Positions 33,819 through 43,593 are shown, counted from the stretch's first letter. The stretch is 64,000 nt of DNA from Arenimonas sp. (GCA_019459145.1 JAIBEK010000065.1:1-64000); one strand, 5' to 3'. The notes: generated by a model from the letters alone, not told the origin. A program made the numbers and translations.

Positions 33819-34646
33819 ATGGCTCTTCGGCAGACTTCACCACGGAATCGCATCGGCATTCTCGGCAGCGTCTGCGTGCTGATCGCGGCCGCGGCCCTTG
33901 GCGGCTGTTCGACCACGAAGAAGCCGCTGACGACCGGCTCCATTCCCAAATTGTCCAAGCCGGTCGAAACGATGAACGCGCCGGAACTGGCGCGCGCAGC
34001 CGATTCGATGGGCTCCAGCTACGAGCGCAATCCGAAGGACCGCAATACCGGCCTCGCCTATGCCAACATCCTGATGATGACCGGCCGCAATACCCAGGCG
34101 CTCGCCGTCATGCAGCAGGTGGCGATCGCCCATCCGGCCGATCGCGATGTGCTCTCCGCCTTCGGCAAGGCGCAGGCGGCGGCCGGCCAGTTGGAACAGG
34201 CGCTCGGAACCATCGGCCGGGCGCAGACGCCCGACCGCCCGGACTGGCGGCTCTATTCGGCGGAGGGTGCCGTGCTCGACCAGCTCGGACGTTCGAACGA
34301 GGCACGGGGGCGCTATCGCATGGCGCTCGACCTCAAGCCCAACGATCCGACCATCCTGTCCAATCTCGGCATGTCCTACGTGCTGGGCGGCGATCTCAAG
34401 ACCGCCGAGACCTATCTCAAATCGGCCTCGCAGCAGCCCGGCGCCGACAGCCGGGTGCGGCAGAACCTGGCGCTGGTGGTCGGCCTGCAGGGGCGGTTCG
34501 CGGAAGCCGAACAGATTGCCCGGCAGGAACTCGACCCGCAGCAGGCCGACGCGAACGTCGCCTATCTGCGGTCGATGATGAACCAGCAGAATTCGTGGAA
34601 GCAGTTGGCGGCCAAGGACGGCAAGACCGTCAAGAACACGAACTGA
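33819..34646 (+). CDS. tadD: TadD-like tetratricopeptide lipoprotein
   Basis: 275 residues from ATG 33819. A lipoprotein signal ends at ALGGCSTT (lipobox Cys about 31). TPR-type helices follow (about 60-250), e.g. GLAYANILMMTGRNTQAL, WRLYSAEGAVLDQLGRSNEA and PTILSNLGMSYVLGGDLKTA. In the Tad system this outer-membrane lipoprotein acts in pilus assembly as a secretin pilotin-like factor. The other tad genes begin at 35451 on the opposite strand, with a LysE gene between. Confidence 0.88.
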   Translation: MALRQTSPRNRIGILGSVCVLIAAAALGGCSTTKKPLTTGSIPKLSKPVETMNAPELARAADSMGSSYERNPKDRNTGLAYANILMMTGRNTQALAVMQQVAIAHPADRDVLSAFGKAQAAAGQLEQALGTIGRAQTPDRPDWRLYSAEGAVLDQLGRSNEARGRYRMALDLKPNDPTILSNLGMSYVLGGDLKTAETYLKSASQQPGADSRVRQNLALVVGLQGRFAEAEQIARQELDPQQADANVAYLRSMMNQQNSWKQLAAKDGKTVKNTN

Positions 34647-34679
34647 AACCGCTGACACGGAGGCGCAGCGCCACCAGCC

Positions 34680-35324
34680 TCAGAGCGGCCGCATCCTGAC
34701 AGCGTCCCAGACCAGCCGCATGCCGAGCCCGGCCAGCACCAGGCCGGCCAGCCGGTCGACGACGTGCTTGGCCCGGCCATAGGCGGCCCGTGGCCGCGCC
34801 GCGGAAAATACCAGCGCCACCGCCGTATACCAACCCGCCTCGATGACAAAGACACCGATCGGCAGCGCGATGAACAGGAAGCGTTCCGGCGCGGGCGGCA
34901 GGAAGGCGGCGAAGATGCTGGCATAGACCAGCGCCGTCTTCGGATTGGAGAGCTGGGTGGCAAGCCCGATTGCGAGACTTCTCCAGGCGGCGGCAGAGTG
35001 ATCGACGCCCCCCGCCCGCTCCGGCGGCAAGGGCAGGCTCGCGCCGCGCCAGATGCGCAGCCCGAGATAAACGAGATAACCGCCGCCGAGCAGCTTGAAG
35101 GCGAGATAGGCCCATTCGACCCGGACGAGAACCGCATGAAGGCCGGCGAGCGCCAGAAGGGCAAAGATCGCTCCGCCGATCCCCATGCCGAGGGCCGCGG
35201 CCAGCCCGGCCCTGCGCGAACGGATGATCGCGGTATGCGAGACCAGGACGAAGCTCGGCCCCGGGCTCATCGCGCCGATCAGCACCGTTCCTATGATGCT
35301 CAGAAGGACGATCATGGAGGACAT
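34680..35324 (-). CDS. LysE/RhtB family amino-acid exporter
   Basis: 214 residues with six predicted TM helices. The family signature is near the N-terminus: GAMSPGPSFVLVSHTAI, then GLAAALGMGIGGAIFALLAL, and LSNPKTALVYASIFAAFLPP in the middle. Members export amino acids or homoserine lactones; the substrate is unknown. It interrupts the pilus cluster and has no visible link to it. Confidence 0.9.
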   Translation of the reverse strand: MSSMIVLLSIIGTVLIGAMSPGPSFVLVSHTAIIRSRRAGLAAALGMGIGGAIFALLALAGLHAVLVRVEWAYLAFKLLGGGYLVYLGLRIWRGASLPLPPERAGGVDHSAAAWRSLAIGLATQLSNPKTALVYASIFAAFLPPAPERFLFIALPIGVFVIEAGWYTAVALVFSAARPRAAYGRAKHVVDRLAGLVLAGLGMRLVWDAVRMRPL

Positions 35325-35450
35325 GCGGCCCTGCTCCCGGTTGCGCCGTGTCGGTGGTCGCCGGCAACCGGCGGTCCCGGAATGCGGTCAACCCGGGATG
35401 AACAGCGTTAGCCGACAAATTCGCCGGCCGCAATCCGGTCGCGACATGCG

Positions 35451-36434
35451 TTAGAAGCGGTCTGCCACCTGGATGCCGGCCGGGCCGAGAATGACCGCGA
35501 CCAGGACGGGCAGGAAGAACAGGATCATCGGCACGGTGAGTTTCGGCGGCAGGGCGGCCGCCTTCTTCTCCGCCTCGTTCATCCGCTCGTCACGTCCCTC
35601 CTGGGCGAGCACGCGCAGCGCCTGGGCGATCGGCGTGCCGTAGCGCTCCGCCTGGATCAGCGCCTGGGTGACGCTCTTCACGCCCTCGAGCTGGGTGCGA
35701 GTACCGAGGTTTTCCAGCGCCGTGCGACGGTCCTGCAGAAAGGACAGCTCGGCGGTGGTCAGCACCATCTCCTCCGCCAGCTCGCTCGACTGGCTGGCGA
35801 TCTCCTCCGCGACGCGGCGCATGGCGGCCTCGATCGAAATGCCCGATTCGACGCAGATCAGCATGAGGTCGAGCGCATCCGGCCAGGCGCGGCGGATGGA
35901 ATGCTGCCGCTTGCTCATGCGGTTCTTGACGTAGATGTTGGGCAGGTAGAAGCCGACATAACCGCCGACGATCGTTACCAGCAGCCGCACCGGCAAGGCC
36001 TTCTCCGCCATGTTGCCGAGGCCGAAGATCCACACGGCGGTCAGCGTCAGCGTCAGGAAGGGCAAAAGGAAGCGCGCGACGAGGAAGATGTTGAGCGCAT
36101 TCTGCGAGCGGAAGCCCGCGGCTTTCAGCTTGTCCATGGTCGCGTCGTCGACCAGCGCCTGGCGCAGGTTGAACTTCTCGACGATCTGGCGGACCGACTG
36201 GTTGTTGCCGGCGCGCAGGCTCGCCTTGCCATGGCTGCCCTCGGCGTTCATGCGGGCGCGTTCGCGAGCCCGGATCAGATCGCGCTCGGTCGAAACGGCC
36301 TTCATCCGCTTGTTGAGGTCGCCGCGCTCCAGATAGGGGATGGCAAAGGTGTAGAAGGTCGCGAGAACGGCGATTGCAACGAGGGCCGCGACAATCATGG
36401 CGGGGTCGGTCAGTCTTGCGGCGAGTTGCTCCAT
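35451..36434 (-). CDS. tadC: TadC-like inner-membrane platform protein
   Basis: 327 residues, type II secretion F (GspF) domain at about 165-310 (ALDLMLICVESGISIEAAMRRVAEE, ERYGTPIAQALRVLAQEGRD), with TM helices near 12-32, 115-165 and the C-terminus. Together with TadB it forms the membrane platform on which the TadA ATPase drives Flp pilus extrusion. It is the last gene of the cpaB-tadC operon, 12 bases behind tadB. Confidence 0.93.
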   Translation of the reverse strand: MEQLAARLTDPAMIVAALVAIAVLATFYTFAIPYLERGDLNKRMKAVSTERDLIRARERARMNAEGSHGKASLRAGNNQSVRQIVEKFNLRQALVDDATMDKLKAAGFRSQNALNIFLVARFLLPFLTLTLTAVWIFGLGNMAEKALPVRLLVTIVGGYVGFYLPNIYVKNRMSKRQHSIRRAWPDALDLMLICVESGISIEAAMRRVAEEIASQSSELAEEMVLTTAELSFLQDRRTALENLGTRTQLEGVKSVTQALIQAERYGTPIAQALRVLAQEGRDERMNEAEKKAAALPPKLTVPMILFFLPVLVAVILGPAGIQVADRF

Positions 36435-36446
36435 GGCCGGCCCTTT

Positions 36447-37460
36447 CTAGATGTCGAACTGGATCATGTTGCGCATCACGAAGATGCCGATCGACATCCA
36501 GACGGCCGAGATTCCGATAATGAGATGTCCGCGCGGGTCGGTGAACAGGATCATGATATATTGGGGCGACGTCAGGTAGACGAGCAGCGTCACGATGAAC
36601 GGCAGGGCACCGATGATGGCGGCCGAAGCCTTGGCTTCCATCGAGAGCGCCTGGACCTTGGCCCGCATCTTCCTGCGATCGCGCAGCACGCGCGACAGAT
36701 TGGACAGGGATTCCGACAAATTGCCACCGGCCTGGGCCTGGATGGAGATGACGATGGCGAAGAAATTGACCTCCGTCAGCGGCATGGTCAGCATCATCCG
36801 CTGGCAGGCTTCGGGCACGCTTAAGCCCACCTGCTGGGATTCGACCACGCGGCGGAATTCAGCCTTCACCGGCTCCTGGCCGTCGGACGCAATCAGCCTG
36901 AGCGCATCGTTGAGCGGCAGGCCGGAGCGGATCGAACGGACCATGACATCGAGCGCATTGGGAAATTCGTTCAGGAACTTCTTCTGCCGCCGCCCGATCA
37001 GGAAGCCGAGGATCCAGCGGGGCAGACCCAGGCCGGCGACGAAGCCCATGCCGAGCGTGACGAGCAAGGGAAACCCGGCGAGGAAGGCGACCACGAGAAC
37101 GACGATGCCGAGCACGACGCTGGCGATGTAGAAATGCCCCGGCGTGAACGACAGCCCGGCCTGTATCAGCCTTTGCTTCAGGCTGGTGCTGGCGATCTTC
37201 TTCGATTTCTCTTCCTGCTTGCGCTCCAGATCCTTCAGCGAATCCTGGACCGATTTGCGCCGCTTGGAAATCTCCTGCACCCGGTCGCGCGCCGCCTTGA
37301 CCTTGAGGGTATCCGTTTCGGCGGCCTTGACCCTGTTGATCCGGCTTACCGTCTTCTTCTCGACCTCGATCCGCGAATAGAGGACCCCATAGGCAAGGCC
37401 AGCCGTCGCGATGGCCGCGAGAGCGATGATGGCGAGCACCATGGGATCGAAACCGAACAT
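36447..37460 (-). CDS. tadB: TadB-like inner-membrane platform protein
   Basis: 337 residues from ATG 37460 (MFGFDPMVLAIIALAAIA). An N-terminal TM helix is followed by a charged coiled coil (about 45-100), then the GspF domain (PNALDVMVRSIRSGLPLNDALRLI, IVISIQAQAGGNLSESLSNL) and C-terminal TM helices. The frame is open far upstream over cpaF, but the ATG five bases behind the cpaF stop is the natural start. Partner of TadC. Confidence 0.93.
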   Translation of the reverse strand: MFGFDPMVLAIIALAAIATAGLAYGVLYSRIEVEKKTVSRINRVKAAETDTLKVKAARDRVQEISKRRKSVQDSLKDLERKQEEKSKKIASTSLKQRLIQAGLSFTPGHFYIASVVLGIVVLVVAFLAGFPLLVTLGMGFVAGLGLPRWILGFLIGRRQKKFLNEFPNALDVMVRSIRSGLPLNDALRLIASDGQEPVKAEFRRVVESQQVGLSVPEACQRMMLTMPLTEVNFFAIVISIQAQAGGNLSESLSNLSRVLRDRRKMRAKVQALSMEAKASAAIIGALPFIVTLLVYLTSPQYIMILFTDPRGHLIIGISAVWMSIGIFVMRNMIQFDI

Positions 37461-37465
37461 CGCGC

Positions 37466-38965
37466 CTAGATCTCCTTGCTCTTCTGTTCCATGGCGTCGA
37501 GGGCCGCGGCGAGGCGTCGTTCCTCGTTGTAATAGCGCGCCCGGTCCCAGAAATGCGGTTTGCCGATGCCGGTAGAGACATGGCGGCCGATGATCTTGCC
37601 GGAGAGGTCCTCGCCGTCCATCTCGTAGCGCATCAGGTCCTGGGTGACGATCACGTCGCCCTCCATGCCGATCACCTCGGTGATGTGGGTGATGCGGCGC
37701 GAGCCGTCGCGCAGGCGGGCGGCCTGGATGATGACGTCGATCGAGCCGGAGATGATCTCGCGCACGGTCTTGGCCGGCAGCGAGAAGCCGCCCATGGCGA
37801 TCATCGATTCCATGCGGGAGAGGCATTCGCGCGGCGTGTTGGCGTGGATCGTGCCCATCGAGCCGTCGTGGCCGGTGTTCATCGCCTGCAACAGGTCGAA
37901 GACCTCCGGTCCGCGCACTTCGCCGACGATGATGCGTTCGGGGCGCATGCGCAGGCAGTTCTTGACGAGGTCGCGCATGGTGATCTCGCCTTCGCCCTCG
38001 ATATTCGGCGGGCGGGTTTCGAGGCGCACCACATGCGGCTGCTGGAGCTGCAGTTCGGCGGTATCCTCGCAGGTGATGACGCGTTCGGTCGTGTCGATAT
38101 AGCCGGTGAGGCAGTTCAGAAGCGTGGTCTTGCCCGAACCGGTACCGCCGGAGATGACCACGTTGCAGCGCACGCGGCCGATGATCTGCAGGATCTGCGC
38201 GCCTTCCGGCGTGATCGCGCCGAACTTGACCAACTGGTCGAGCGTCAGCTTGTCCTTCTTGAACTTGCGGATGGTGAGCGCCGGGCCGTCGATGGCGAGC
38301 GGCGGGGCGATGACGTTGACGCGGCTGCCGTCGGGAAGACGGGCGTCGCAGATCGGCGAGCTCTCATCGACACGGCGGCCGACCTGGCTGACGATGCGCT
38401 GGCAGATCGACAGGAGCTGGGAATTGTCGCGGAAACGGATTTCCGATTCGATCGTCTTGCCATTCACTTCGATGAAGGTCTGGCCGGCGCCGTTGACCAT
38501 GATGTCGGCGATGTCGTCGCGGGCCAGAAGCGGCTCGAGCGGACCGTAGCCGAGAACGTCGTTGCAGATGTCCTCGAGCAGTTCCTCCTGCTCGGAGATC
38601 GACATCGCGAAGTTCTTGATGGTGATGATGTCGTTGACGATGTCGCGGATTTCCTCGCGCGCGCTTTCGCCGTCGAGCTTGGCGAGCTGCGAGAGGTCGA
38701 TCGTGTCGATCAGCGCCGAAAAGACCTGGCTCTTGGTGTCGTAATAATCCTGGGTGCGCGGCGGGCGCTTGCGCGCCGGACTTCCCGCGGGGGACTGGAG
38801 CGGTGGCGGGGCCATCTGCTGGCGCGGCGCCGGCTCGTCGCCGGTCGGATCGAAGGACGGCGCACGCTGCGGCTGGACAGCAGCCATCGGCGGCGGCGCC
38901 GGAGACGCCGTTCCAGCGCCCAGTCCACCCTTGCCAAATCCGTCGCTTCCGCGTCTGCCAAACAT
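37466..38965 (-). CDS. cpaF: CpaF/TadA secretion ATPase
   Basis: 499 residues from ATG 38965. A Pro-rich N-terminus (about 15-70) and a TadA-specific N-domain are followed by the RecA-like core: Walker A SGGTGSGKTTLLN, Walker B with RIIVGEVRG, and the Asp/His boxes typical of type II/IV ATPases. A hexameric motor at the cytoplasmic face that polymerises and, in Tad systems, may also retract the Flp pilus. It is followed five bases later by tadB. Confidence 0.96.
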   Translation of the reverse strand: MFGRRGSDGFGKGGLGAGTASPAPPPMAAVQPQRAPSFDPTGDEPAPRQQMAPPPLQSPAGSPARKRPPRTQDYYDTKSQVFSALIDTIDLSQLAKLDGESAREEIRDIVNDIITIKNFAMSISEQEELLEDICNDVLGYGPLEPLLARDDIADIMVNGAGQTFIEVNGKTIESEIRFRDNSQLLSICQRIVSQVGRRVDESSPICDARLPDGSRVNVIAPPLAIDGPALTIRKFKKDKLTLDQLVKFGAITPEGAQILQIIGRVRCNVVISGGTGSGKTTLLNCLTGYIDTTERVITCEDTAELQLQQPHVVRLETRPPNIEGEGEITMRDLVKNCLRMRPERIIVGEVRGPEVFDLLQAMNTGHDGSMGTIHANTPRECLSRMESMIAMGGFSLPAKTVREIISGSIDVIIQAARLRDGSRRITHITEVIGMEGDVIVTQDLMRYEMDGEDLSGKIIGRHVSTGIGKPHFWDRARYYNEERRLAAALDAMEQKSKEI

Positions 38966-38993
38966 CACTTGAAACCTGTTTCCGTCGAAGACA

Positions 38994-40283
38994 CTATTTC
39001 CGTCCGAGCAATCCGAGCACCTTGTCGAGCCCGCCCCGCTTCGGTTTCTTCACCGTCGCCCGCCCGGTCACCAGATGGGCGATCTGGGCAAAGGTCTCGG
39101 CCGTCGGCGACTTGGCGTCGATCTCCGAGATCATCCGGCCGCTATTGGCCGCATTGCCGAACAGCGCCGCATCGAAGGGAATGATGGCGATCGGTTCGAT
39201 TTCCAGCGGCTCGAAAAAGTCCTGGGGCGCGATTTCCGGCCGCTTCGGCATGCCGACCTGGTTGAGCAGCAGATGCGGCGCCTTGTCGTTGGGCCTCAGC
39301 TTCTTCAGCGCGTCGAGCATGTTCTTGGCGTTGCGCAGGTTGGCAAGATCCGGCGCGCATGTGAGGACCACCTCGTCGGCCTCAGAAAGCACGCTGCGGG
39401 TCCAGTCGGACCAGGCATGCGGGACGTCAAGCACGGTGATCGGCGCGGAACGCTGCAAGAGCTCGAGCAGCGGCTGGAAGGCGGAGCGATCGAAATCATA
39501 GGAGCGGTCGAGCAGCGACGGGGCGGCCAAGAGCGACAAATGCTGCGAGCAGGTCGTCAGCAGGCGATCGAGGAAGACCTCGTCGAGCCGTTCGGGCGAA
39601 AACACCGCCTCGGCGATGCCCTGGGCCGGATCCTGGTCGAAGTCGATATTGGCGGTGCCATAGGCAAGGTCGAGATCGGCGAGAATGGTCTCGGTCGAAA
39701 ACAGGGTGGAAATGCCGAAGGCGCAGTTGTGGGCGATGGTCGAGGAGCCGACGCCGCCCTTAGCGCCGATGAAGGCGATGGTGCGGCCGAGCGGCTCGGC
39801 CTCCGGATCGACGAAGATCGCCGAGACGGCGGCCATGACCTCGGCCATACTGACCGGGGAGACGATGTATTCGGAAATGCCGTTGCGGACGAGTTCACGA
39901 TAGAGGGCGATATCGTTGTGCCGTCCGATGACGATGACGCGCGAGCTCGGGTCGCAGACCTCGGCCAGCGGCGCCAGCTCCTGGAGCAGGGTCTGCGGGG
40001 TGGCGTCGGTCTCGAGAATAATCAGATTGGGCGTGGGCGTCGACGAGAACATGGAGGCCGCCGCGGCGATGTTGCCGTTGGTGATCCGCATGCTGACCTT
40101 GGCCATGCGCCGATCCTGGGCGCATTGCTCCATCACCCGCTGCACGCCCTGCGAGACGCAGAAGGCGTGAACGGAAATGCGCGGCAGGGGCCGCAGGCTT
40201 TCGAGATCGCCGGTTCCCACCCTGCCCTCGGGCAGAATGTCGTCCACGGCCCTCGTGTCGAATTCGTAGTCGATCGCACTCAT
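38994..40283 (-). CDS. cpaE: CpaE/TadZ pilus localisation ATPase
   Basis: 429 residues. The N-terminal atypical receiver-like domain (about 30-145: RVIVIGRHNDIALYRELVRNG) precedes a ParA/MinD-type domain with the deviant Walker A GAKGGVGSSTIAHN and the strand ILADLDLAYG. CpaE directs the pilus machinery to a cell pole in Caulobacter. The C-terminus is basic (KKPKRGGLDKVLGLLGRK), suited to membrane or partner binding. Confidence 0.94.
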   Translation of the reverse strand: MSAIDYEFDTRAVDDILPEGRVGTGDLESLRPLPRISVHAFCVSQGVQRVMEQCAQDRRMAKVSMRITNGNIAAAASMFSSTPTPNLIILETDATPQTLLQELAPLAEVCDPSSRVIVIGRHNDIALYRELVRNGISEYIVSPVSMAEVMAAVSAIFVDPEAEPLGRTIAFIGAKGGVGSSTIAHNCAFGISTLFSTETILADLDLAYGTANIDFDQDPAQGIAEAVFSPERLDEVFLDRLLTTCSQHLSLLAAPSLLDRSYDFDRSAFQPLLELLQRSAPITVLDVPHAWSDWTRSVLSEADEVVLTCAPDLANLRNAKNMLDALKKLRPNDKAPHLLLNQVGMPKRPEIAPQDFFEPLEIEPIAIIPFDAALFGNAANSGRMISEIDAKSPTAETFAQIAHLVTGRATVKKPKRGGLDKVLGLLGRK

Positions 40284-40317
40284 GCTTTCATCCTGCCTTC
40301 GGATGGCTCACGCCGTC

Positions 40318-41058
40318 CTAGTTCGAAGAGGTATCCTTGCCCTGGCGATAAAGTCCGATCACCGTCGAGCGCCGCGTGGCATCGATCGGAGCCTGGGCGC
40401 GCGGGGTGACGAGATCCATCGGATTGGCGATCTGCGCCGCCAGATTGGCCTGGGTGGCACAGCCGAAATTCTGCCAGTTCCGGTTGGAGAATGTGTTGGC
40501 CTGCAAGTCCTCCGGCCACTGACCGCACTGGTTGGTCACCGCGGTGATCGCCACGTAGCTCAGCCGGACCGGTGCGGCATCGCCGCTCGCCCCTGCCTGA
40601 TAGCTGGTCTCGATGATGCGCGGCGCCGGCACGCCGCGACCGATCAGCGCCTGGCGGATCTGCCGGCGCATCAGCGATGCGGCACCTGCATTCGGCGAAC
40701 CTTGCGGCAAAAGGATCTGGATCGTTCCGGACGAGCTTGCAAGATAATCTGCGGCAAAGCCGCCGACCGCATCGGACATGCCGATCGTCAGTTCGCGGTC
40801 GCCAGAGGCGATCGGGATATCCAGCGTGTGCTCGACTTCATTGAGCGTGATCGGGTGACGCGTGCGGTAGTCGTCGGGGATCGAGCCGGTGTTCATCCGG
40901 TCGGGATTGGTGCCGCATCCCGAAAGGATGGCGGCAGCACCGAGAATGGTCGCGGCGAGCGCGGTGCGGGTGAAGCGCGGCGCGGCGAAAGTGGATCTCT
41001 TGAGAGGCATGGTGTTGCGGCTTTCGCTGTTGCCGGGAAGGGTCTGGTGCTTGTTCAT
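40318..41058 (-). CDS. cpaD: CpaD pilus lipoprotein
   Basis: 246 residues from ATG 41058; a GTG at 41076 is also possible. Lipobox ILSGCGTN near residue 45 after a long basic N-region. The CpaD domain shows RHPITLNEVEHTLDIPIASG and CGQWPEDLQANTFSNRNWQNFGCATQ, both characteristic. It is an outer-membrane lipoprotein of the Tad secretin complex. It begins 14 bases behind cpaC. Confidence 0.94.
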   Translation of the reverse strand: MNKHQTLPGNSESRNTMPLKRSTFAAPRFTRTALAATILGAAAILSGCGTNPDRMNTGSIPDDYRTRHPITLNEVEHTLDIPIASGDRELTIGMSDAVGGFAADYLASSSGTIQILLPQGSPNAGAASLMRRQIRQALIGRGVPAPRIIETSYQAGASGDAAPVRLSYVAITAVTNQCGQWPEDLQANTFSNRNWQNFGCATQANLAAQIANPMDLVTPRAQAPIDATRRSTVIGLYRQGKDTSSN

Positions 41059-41072
41059 CCTCGCCTGCCCCT

Positions 41073-42644
41073 TCACTTGTAGATGAAACCGACGGCGCCG
41101 TGGTAGCGACCCGTGGTATCCGCTTCGCGCCGGCCGTAGACCTTGTTGACCTTGTTGAGGAAGAAGGTCGCCGCATCGTTTTCGGGATTGAAGTTGTCGT
41201 CGGGCCGCTGCAGCTGGTTGCGCGCCACAGGGCGGACCAGATAGGGCGTGGCGATGATCACCAGTTCGGTCTCGTTGCGCTGAAAATCCTTGCTGCGGAA
41301 CAGCGTGCCGAGGATCGGCACCTTGGCGAGGCCGGGAACGCCCGACATGGCCTGGCGGATATTGTCCTGGACGAGGCCGGCGATGACGATCGAGCCGCCG
41401 GAGGGCAGTTCAACGGAGGTCGAGGCCTCGCGCTTGCGAATCGACATATAGGTCGAACCGGGAATGCCGCGCGACGTGTTGCCGGTGACGACCGAACCTT
41501 CCCAGGTCGGCTCCGAGACGTTGGTCTCGATCTTCAGGCTGATGCGCCCTGGGGCGAGAACGACGGGCCGGAAGTTCAGCTCGATGCCGTAGTCGACGGT
41601 TTCGGTCGTGCGGGTCACGGTCGGGCTGCCCGTGTCCTCGTCAAAATTGATTTCCTGCTCGGCGGCCATGCGGAACTCGCCGCCGACGTAGAACTTCGCC
41701 TGTTCGCCGGAGATCGCCGTCAGGCTCGGTTCGGCGAGCGTGCGCATGACACCGGCCTGCTCCATGGCGTTGATGTAGCTGCTGACCGTATAGCCCGCGA
41801 TCGAGCCGACCGCGGTGGGCAGGACGCCGCCAAGGGCATTGGTGACGCCGACGGAATTGCCCAGATTGGAGGGGTTCTGGAAGGTGATGCCGCTCGAGCC
41901 GTCGGAGACGCTGCCGTTGAAGCCAAGCTGCTTCAACACCTGCCGGCTCACTTCGGCGACGGTGACCTTGAGCGTGACCTGGTCCTCGCCTTCGATGGTC
42001 AACAGGTTGACGATCGAGGAGACCTGACGCTCTTCGGCGAAGATGGCGACGTCGCCGCCATTGTCGCCGCCCGAGGCGGTTTCGTTGCGGGTGGTCGCCT
42101 CGCCGCCCTTGAGGAAGGCGCTGGCGAGGCTTTCGGCACGGGCGGCGTCCTGCGGTGTGCGCACCGTGCCGGTCAGCACGATGTTGTCGGAGACGATCTC
42201 GACGGTGATGTCGGATTCGGGAATGAAGCGGCGGAGATTGGTCTCCAGGCCGGCAATGTCACGCTCGATCTCGATGTCGAGGCTGACGATCTCCTCGCCG
42301 TTCTCGCCGAAGATGAAGATATTGGTCTGACCGACGGACTTGCCGAACAGATAGATGCGCCGCGAGGTGCGGGTGACGGCATCGGCCATTTCCGGGTCGG
42401 CGACGAGAATGTCATGCGCATCCTGCGGCAGGTCGACGACCAGCGCCTTGTTGAGGCCAAGCTTGACGGTGCGACGGGCGCCGGGGCCGGCTTGGGCGAT
42501 GCGCAGCACGCTCTGGCTTGCCGCCTCGGCGGCCGGGACGGTCAGGAAGCTTGAAGCGTAGTCGCCGGGCATGCCGGAGAAGGCCAGGCAGAGGGCCAGG
42601 CCGGTGGAAAGTGACGGGCGGATCTTCCGTTTGAAGCTGTTCAT
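41073..42644 (-). CDS. cpaC: CpaC/RcpA outer-membrane secretin
   Basis: 523 residues from ATG 42644 with a strong GAGGGGGG ribosome binding site. Signal peptide about 1-45; pilus N-domain (LGLNKALVVDLPQDAHDILVA); BON-like domain (SDITVEIVSDNIVLTGTV); secretin core (about 260-470) with VELPSGGSIVIAGLVQDN and GVPGLAKVPILGTLFRS, the standard secretin signature. It makes the outer-membrane ring through which the pilus passes. Confidence 0.96.
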   Translation of the reverse strand: MNSFKRKIRPSLSTGLALCLAFSGMPGDYASSFLTVPAAEAASQSVLRIAQAGPGARRTVKLGLNKALVVDLPQDAHDILVADPEMADAVTRTSRRIYLFGKSVGQTNIFIFGENGEEIVSLDIEIERDIAGLETNLRRFIPESDITVEIVSDNIVLTGTVRTPQDAARAESLASAFLKGGEATTRNETASGGDNGGDVAIFAEERQVSSIVNLLTIEGEDQVTLKVTVAEVSRQVLKQLGFNGSVSDGSSGITFQNPSNLGNSVGVTNALGGVLPTAVGSIAGYTVSSYINAMEQAGVMRTLAEPSLTAISGEQAKFYVGGEFRMAAEQEINFDEDTGSPTVTRTTETVDYGIELNFRPVVLAPGRISLKIETNVSEPTWEGSVVTGNTSRGIPGSTYMSIRKREASTSVELPSGGSIVIAGLVQDNIRQAMSGVPGLAKVPILGTLFRSKDFQRNETELVIIATPYLVRPVARNQLQRPDDNFNPENDAATFFLNKVNKVYGRREADTTGRYHGAVGFIYK

Positions 42645-42655
42645 GACATCCCCCC

Positions 42656-43468
42656 TCATTCCGACTTGGCGTCGGCGGTCGACTTGACCACCTCGCCCGA
42701 CTTGATGACCTGGATCGATGGACGACCCGATCCGCCGCTCAGCAGATAGTCGGCCGCGGACGTATCTTCTTCCTGGGCGTCGGCGACCGAGCGCAGGGCG
42801 AGCGACAGGCGCTCGGCCATCTGCTGGGCGACCGTGAAGACCTTTGCCTGGTCCGGAGTGAGTTCGAGCGTCGCGGTCGTGCCGACCACCGACTTGCCGC
42901 CGTCGGGCGTTTCCTCGATCTGCTGGTCGATCGCCAGCACGCGCACGTTGGAAAGAACGGTCTCGGTCAGATAGGAATCTTCGCTGCCCCGGCGCACCAT
43001 GATCACGTCGACGCGGTCGTTCGGCAGGATGAAGCCGCCGGCGCCGGTGGCGACCGAGATTTCGCTGGCGACCGCGCGCTTGCCGGACGGCAGCAGCGAC
43101 GACATGACACGAGTGGAGGAATCGGCGATCTTCTCGCGCCGCACCGGCTCGCCCTCGAACATCGGCAAGCGCACGATGACCCCGGTCAGTTCGGTCATCG
43201 CCTGGGGGCGGGCATTTTCCGTGATGAAGCCTTCAATGACGCTGCCTTCGGGCCAGGCCATCCAGCGCATCGACTTTTCATCGAGCCTCGAGCCGACGGG
43301 AAGGTTGGCGGCGGAGACCAGGACGTTGACCGTCGGCTCCTTCCGCACCACCGACTCGGCCTGCTCCATCACGACGGAGCGGGAGCCGCTGAGCCGCATG
43401 GCCAGCAGCCCGGCCATGCCGGCGGCGACGATAGCCACTGCGAGAATGATGATACGCGCGGGTTTCAT
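42656..43468 (-). CDS. cpaB: CpaB/RcpC pilus assembly protein
   Basis: 270 residues from ATG 43468 (MKPARIIILAVAIVAAGMAG, an N-terminal anchor). The SAF/RcpC region follows: NVLVSAANLPVGSRLDEKSM, then GAGGFILPNDRVDVIMVRRG. SAF domains of this type may bind peptidoglycan or pilin during assembly. It is the first gene of the operon running to tadC. The frame reaches 43519, but the TTAA-rich promoter region lies just beyond. Confidence 0.94.
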   Translation of the reverse strand: MKPARIIILAVAIVAAGMAGLLAMRLSGSRSVVMEQAESVVRKEPTVNVLVSAANLPVGSRLDEKSMRWMAWPEGSVIEGFITENARPQAMTELTGVIVRLPMFEGEPVRREKIADSSTRVMSSLLPSGKRAVASEISVATGAGGFILPNDRVDVIMVRRGSEDSYLTETVLSNVRVLAIDQQIEETPDGGKSVVGTTATLELTPDQAKVFTVAQQMAERLSLALRSVADAQEEDTSAADYLLSGGSGRPSIQVIKSGEVVKSTADAKSE

Positions 43469-43532
43469 GATCGTTCCTTGAGGGACGCAAAGGTCTGTGC
43501 CTCGCAGAATGATCAGCAATTGGTGTAATTAT

Positions 43533-43563
43533 GGTTAATAAGCCGCTTACGATCTTGGTTAAC
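43533..43563 (-). promoter_or_regulatory. paired GGTTAA half-sites before cpaB
   Basis: GGTTAAT at 43533-43539 and GGTTAAC at 43557-43563, 24 bases apart, in the AT-rich gap between cpaA and cpaB. They resemble CtrA half-sites (TTAAC). CtrA controls pilus genes in Caulobacter, so control here is plausible but rests on motif and precedent. Confidence 0.3.
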
Positions 43564-43593
43564 GATCGCTTTCCGTCACCTCTTCGTCGCGCG

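Noticed and set aside
37553-39184. 543-codon open frame opposite cpaF
   Set aside because: CpaF has full Walker motifs on the other strand; this frame is an antisense shadow.
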